Part shown: positions 6,211 to 8,013 of the stretch, in pieces
Layout of the letters: each line of letters starts with the position of its first letter
Position numbering within the stretch: the first letter of the stretch is position 1
Assembly: GCA_013696015.1 (NCBI GenBank)
Contig: JACCZI010000030.1
Location: 1 to 8,013, forward strand
Length of the DNA stretch: 8,013 bases
Source of the DNA: Nocardioidaceae bacterium
GTDB lineage: Bacteria; Actinomycetota; Actinomycetes; Propionibacteriales; Nocardioidaceae
Reading direction: 5' to 3'
Program-made: the position numbers and the translations under genes
Notes under the pieces: generated by a model
What the model saw: the letters and a program-made list of their open reading frames with translations, nothing else
What the model was told of the DNA's origin: nothing
Databases searched by the model: none

Positions 6211-7015
6211 CCTGGACCACCACCTTGCGCACCGCCGCGCCGGTCAGCAGGTGTCCGGCTACGAGTAGCGCGACGAGCCAGAGCAGCTGGATGCCCAGCA
6301 GGGGCAGCACGGTGGTGCCGGTGTCCTCGTGCAGCAGCACGTCAGCGGGGATCTGCACCAGGCAGCGGAACGGGAGCGCCTCGGCCAACGTGCGCAACGC
6401 GTCCGGGAACACGACGAGCGGGAGCACCATCCCGGAGAAGAACACCTGGGTGATCGTCAGCATCACCACGAAGCCGCGCACGTCGATCACCCAGAACGCC
6501 AGCAGCCCCAGCAGGAAGCGGATCCCGAACCCCACACCGATGGCCAGCGCCACGGCGATCAGGAACACGCCGTAGGTCGAGACCCGCTGTGGCCAGGCGA
6601 GGTCGAACAGCAGCGAGCCGACCAGCACCGGCGCGAGGCCACGGGTGAGGAAGTGGTAGGCCGCGCGGCCGGCGTCCTCGGCGAACCGCCACCACAGCAG
6701 TGGGATGGGCCGGTGCAGGTCGATCGCGACGGCGCCGGAGCGGACCCGGTCGGACAGCTCGTCCACGATGCCGCCGCTGAACAGGCCCACCGGCATGATC
6801 AGCGCCTGCGCGACCCAGACGAACGTCAGCGCCTGCGCCTGTCCGTACCCGCCGAGGCTCGGACGCTGGTCCCACAGCGCTATGAAGCTGTAGGCGATGA
6901 TCACGCCGAACACGGTGTTGGTGAAGATCCCGGCCAGCGTCGCCGCCCGGTAGGTCGAGTAGCGCCGGAACCCCCGCGTCGCCACGGCCGCATAGAGACC
7001 GACCCGAGGCGTCAC
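6203..7015 (-). CDS. ABC-2 type permease subunit (first gene of the exporter operon)
   Basis: The 270-residue membrane protein has about six hydrophobic segments and is a PF06182-like ABC-2 permease. The N-terminal RGFRRYSTYRAATLAGIFTN (14-33) and the loop RVRSGAVAIDLHRPIPLLWW (90-109) are characteristic, followed by hydrophobic helices near 123-140, 147-175, 182-204 and 234-258. It is the first gene of the three-gene exporter operon. The GTG at 7015 gives the N-terminus MTPRVGLYAAVATRGFRR, a good match in length to relatives. This start codon lies inside copy B of the dispersed repeat, and no Shine-Dalgarno sequence precedes it; the message may be leaderless or weakly translated. An alternative GTG at residue 11 is less likely because it would cut into the conserved N-terminal helix. 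Confidence 0.88.
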   Translation of the reverse strand: MTPRVGLYAAVATRGFRRYSTYRAATLAGIFTNTVFGVIIAYSFIALWDQRPSLGGYGQAQALTFVWVAQALIMPVGLFSGGIVDELSDRVRSGAVAIDLHRPIPLLWWRFAEDAGRAAYHFLTRGLAPVLVGSLLFDLAWPQRVSTYGVFLIAVALAIGVGFGIRFLLGLLAFWVIDVRGFVVMLTITQVFFSGMVLPLVVFPDALRTLAEALPFRCLVQIPADVLLHEDTGTTVLPLLGIQLLWLVALLVAGHLLTGAAVRKVVVQGG

Positions 7016-7033
7016 AAGTCTCGGATCGTCACA
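7010..7033 (+). repeat. dispersed repeat, copy B (contains the permease start codon)
   Basis: Reads CACAAGTCTCGGATCGT at 7013-7029, one base different from the core of the other copies (C for T at the third position), flanked by CGT and CACA. On the minus strand that change makes the repeat's ATG into the GTG start codon of the ABC permease gene. Confidence 0.85.
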
Positions 7034-7047
7034 AGGTCGTCACAGGG
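7026..7047 (+). repeat. tandem 11-bp direct repeat at the edge of copy B
   Basis: Two adjacent units, TCGTCACAAGG (7026-7036) and TCGTCACAGGG (7037-7047), differ by one base. The first unit overlaps the right end of repeat copy B, so the end of the repeat seems to have been duplicated in tandem. Confidence 0.6.
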
Positions 7048-7077
7048 TTGGGCACCATCCTCCCCATCCCTCCCCCC

Positions 7078-7097
7078 ACGATCCGAGACTTATGACG
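7078..7097 (-). repeat. dispersed repeat, copy C (inverted)
   Basis: The plus strand reads the complement of the core at 7078-7094, followed by ACG, so the repeat lies in the opposite orientation to copies A, B and D. The core match is exact. It faces copy D with 16 bases between them. Confidence 0.85.
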
Positions 7098-7127
7098 CCA
7101 CCACCGTCACCATAAGTCTCGGATCGT
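7078..7127. terminator. perfect 17-bp stem formed by repeat copies C and D
   Basis: Arm 7078-7094 pairs perfectly with arm 7111-7127 across a 16-nt loop; a further ACG/CGT pairing (95-97 with 105-107 of 7000) is possible after a small bulge. The stem begins 24 bases beyond the PEBP stop codon (7152-7154) and 63 bases before the ABC permease start on the minus strand, a position suited to ending PEBP transcription or separating the two units. No U-tract follows; a G-rich tract does. Terminator function is an inference, the inverted repeat is seen directly. Confidence 0.5.
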
Positions 7128-7131
7128 CGCA
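7111..7131 (+). repeat. dispersed repeat, copy D
   Basis: Exact 17-base core at 7111-7127 followed by CGCA, as in copy A. Its left flank is GTCAC instead of CGT. To the right, AGGGTGGTTGGGCAC resembles AGGGTTGGGCAC to the right of copy B (7044-7055), so the related sequence extends some 20 bases beyond the core. Confidence 0.85.
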
Positions 7132-7151
7132 GGGTGGTTGGGCACAAGGGC

Positions 7152-7676
7152 TCAGGCCTGATGAGTCCCGACCACCGTCGCGCGGGCCAGCGTCTTGAAC
7201 GCAAGGTTGAAGGAGGCAGCCGCAGGTGTCGCGTCGCGGTCGACGCCGAGAGAGTCCTCCGAGACCGCGTGTACGACGTAGAAGTAGCGGTGCACCTGGT
7301 CCCCCTCCGGCGGGGCCGCCCCGGCGAAGTCGCTGGTGCCGTTGTCGTTGCGCACGTGGAAGGCGTCACCGGGTAGGTCGCCACCCGAGCCGATGCCCGC
7401 CGGGAGCTCCGTCACGCCGGCGGGTAGGTCCACAAGCACCCAGTGCCAGAAACCGCTCGGCGTTGGCGCGTCGGGGTCGAAGCAGGTGACCACGAAGCTC
7501 CTCGTCGCCGCTGGGAAGCCTTCCCAACGCAGGTGCGGCGACGTGTTTCCCTTGTCCGCGACATGGGCGTCTTTCAGCGGTTCGCCGTCGGTGATGTCGT
7601 CGCTGGTCACCGAGAATGCGTCGACGCGGGGGAGCAGGTCGTACGGGTTCGGGCTGACCGGGCGGTCCAGGCTCAT
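7152..7676 (-). CDS. PEBP-family (YbhB/YbcL-type Raf kinase inhibitor-like) protein
   Basis: The 174-residue protein is a bacterial phosphatidylethanolamine-binding-protein homologue of about the normal length. The two ligand-pocket signatures are present: CFDPDAPTPSGFWHWVLVDLP (65-85), with the D-P-D-A-P and H-W elements, and PPEGDQVHRYFYVVHAV (122-138), with the G-x-x-x-H-R-Y element. GNTSPHLRWEGFP (43-55) is the conserved N-terminal strand. There is no signal peptide, so a cytoplasmic location is likely. The physiological role of bacterial members is poorly known; binding of small anionic or phospho-ligands is assumed from the fold. The ATG at 7676 is chosen because GAGGAG lies 5 bases upstream; an ATG six codons earlier would have that site inside the coding region. 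It lies 136 bp upstream of the ABC operon, separated by the repeat hairpin. Confidence 0.9.
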   Translation of the reverse strand: MSLDRPVSPNPYDLLPRVDAFSVTSDDITDGEPLKDAHVADKGNTSPHLRWEGFPAATRSFVVTCFDPDAPTPSGFWHWVLVDLPAGVTELPAGIGSGGDLPGDAFHVRNDNGTSDFAGAAPPEGDQVHRYFYVVHAVSEDSLGVDRDATPAAASFNLAFKTLARATVVGTHQA

Positions 7677-7681
7677 CGAAT

Positions 7682-7687
7682 CTCCTC
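7682..7687 (-). promoter_or_regulatory. ribosome-binding site deciding the PEBP start
   Basis: Minus-strand GAGGAG is followed by five bases and the ATG at 7676. It favours this ATG over the in-frame ATG at 7694, which lacks an upstream purine-rich site. Confidence 0.7.
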
Positions 7688-7715
7688 GCTGCACTGGCGG
7701 GCTGATGCGCGCCCG

Positions 7716-7721
7716 ACGCTA
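7716..7721 (-). promoter_or_regulatory. possible -10 element for the PEBP gene
   Basis: The minus strand reads TAGCGT, fitting TANNNT, and would start RNA about 33 bases before the ATG at 7676. The same 10-mer context TAGCGTCGGG recurs on the minus strand at 7877-7868. No clear -35 is seen. Confidence 0.25.
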
Positions 7722-7901
7722 CCCCGTCCCCTCAACCAGCGAACACGCCGCTGATCGGGTATCCGGGTGACCAGCTGCGGGTTGGTCGTGTCGTGACGCT
7801 GATCGCCCCGTTGGACGAGGTCGGCTGTCGTCGGCGTGGCGGCCGGCGACCAAGGCAGCCACGCGAACCCGACGCTAGCGATCGGCACGGGGCGGTAGCT
7901 G

Positions 7902-7913
7902 CAGAGCGCTCTG
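7902..7913. promoter_or_regulatory. perfect 12-bp palindrome, candidate operator
   Basis: CAGAGCGCTCTG is fully self-complementary and lies 22 bases upstream of the possible -10 of the gene starting at 7967, at or just above where its -35 would be. That position suits a dimeric regulator. No regulator can be named. It lies in the 290-bp divergent gap 7677-7966, where I found no RNA gene or credible small coding frame. Confidence 0.35.
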
Positions 7914-7935
7914 GCGGTTGAATGACCCTGCCCTC

Positions 7936-7941
7936 TAAGGT
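7936..7941 (+). promoter_or_regulatory. possible -10 element of the gene starting at 7967
   Basis: TAAGGT fits TANNNT and would place the RNA start near 7948, leaving a short leader of about 19 bases that contains the AGGAGGT site. The overlapping GGTGAGCTGACC (7939-7950) is a near-palindrome (10 of 12 bases symmetric) that could be an operator. The -35 region (GGCGGT) is poor. Confidence 0.35.
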
Positions 7942-7966
7942 GAGCTGACCCGCAGGAGGTGGCCAA

Positions 7967-8013
7967 ATGGGCGACGACATTGCAACCCGGCTCGGAGAGG
8001 TGCGGTTGTTCGC
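7967..8013 (+). CDS. 5' end of an unidentified gene, possibly a cyclic-nucleotide-binding-domain protein
   Basis: An ATG at 7967 is preceded by a near-perfect Shine-Dalgarno sequence, AGGAGGT (7954-7960), with 6-base spacing, so a real gene start is well supported. Only MGDDIATRLGEVRLF and the beginning of the next codon are inside the window. The pattern LGEVRLF resembles the first helix of Crp/Fnr-type cyclic-nucleotide-binding domains, which often begin with L-x-x-V-P-L-F, but 15 residues are too few to be sure. Divergent from the PEBP gene. The rest lies beyond the right edge. Confidence 0.6.
   Translation, partial: MGDDIATRLGEVRLF

Noticed and set aside
7010..7131. CRISPR-like array
   Set aside because: The repeat copies are unevenly spaced, in both orientations, and one lies 6 kb away inside a gene; there are no regular spacers or cas genes.
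6329..7198. 289-codon plus-strand frame opposite the first permease
   Set aside because: His/Gln/Arg/Glu-rich antisense shadow that runs through the repeat copies; no recognisable domain.
7673..7980. Small minus-strand frames in the divergent gap (97 and 82 codons) and a possible tRNA there
   Set aside because: The frames lack ribosome-binding sites and overlap the opposite gene start; no T-loop sequence (GGTTCGAAT-like) or paired acceptor arms could be found.

Overview
The window is GC-rich, with a strong G/C bias at third codon positions, GTG starts, densely packed genes and several genes with no Shine-Dalgarno sequence. This points to a high-GC actinomycete (Actinomycetota). Genus cannot be fixed from the sequence. 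There is no rRNA, tRNA, CRISPR array, transposase, integrase or phage gene.

Layout from left to right: the 3' end of an unidentified gene (2-142, +), translationally coupled to a TauE/SafE-type anion permease (139-894, +). Convergent with it is an MFS efflux-type transporter (926-2104, -). Divergent from that is an ElaA-like GNAT acetyltransferase (2164-2649, +), whose 3' end overlaps the 3' end of an alpha/beta hydrolase (2618-3586, -). A minus-strand run continues with a two-domain VOC/glyoxalase-like protein of the Cfp30B type (3616-4374), an ABC-2 exporter of one ATPase and two membrane subunits (4455-5405, 5407-6210, 6203-7015), and a PEBP (YbhB/YbcL-type) protein (7152-7676). After a 290-bp divergent regulatory region, the first 47 bases of a plus-strand gene with a strong ribosome-binding site begin at 7967.

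The three ABC genes form a tight unit: the two permeases overlap by 8 bp and the ATPase starts 1 base after the second permease stops. They should make one exporter with a heterodimeric membrane part; its substrate is unknown. The other genes look like independent housekeeping or accessory functions and show no common pathway.

The main item unexplained by genes is a short dispersed repeat with core CATAAGTCTCGGATCGT. It occurs four times (924-947, 7010-7033, 7078-7097 inverted, 7111-7131). One copy forms the last codons and stop of the MFS gene, one holds the start codon of the first ABC permease, and two face each other as a perfect 17-bp stem between the PEBP gene and the ABC operon. I do not recognise this repeat from a named family. 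Otherwise the region looks ordinary; I see no evidence of a new defence or mobile system.
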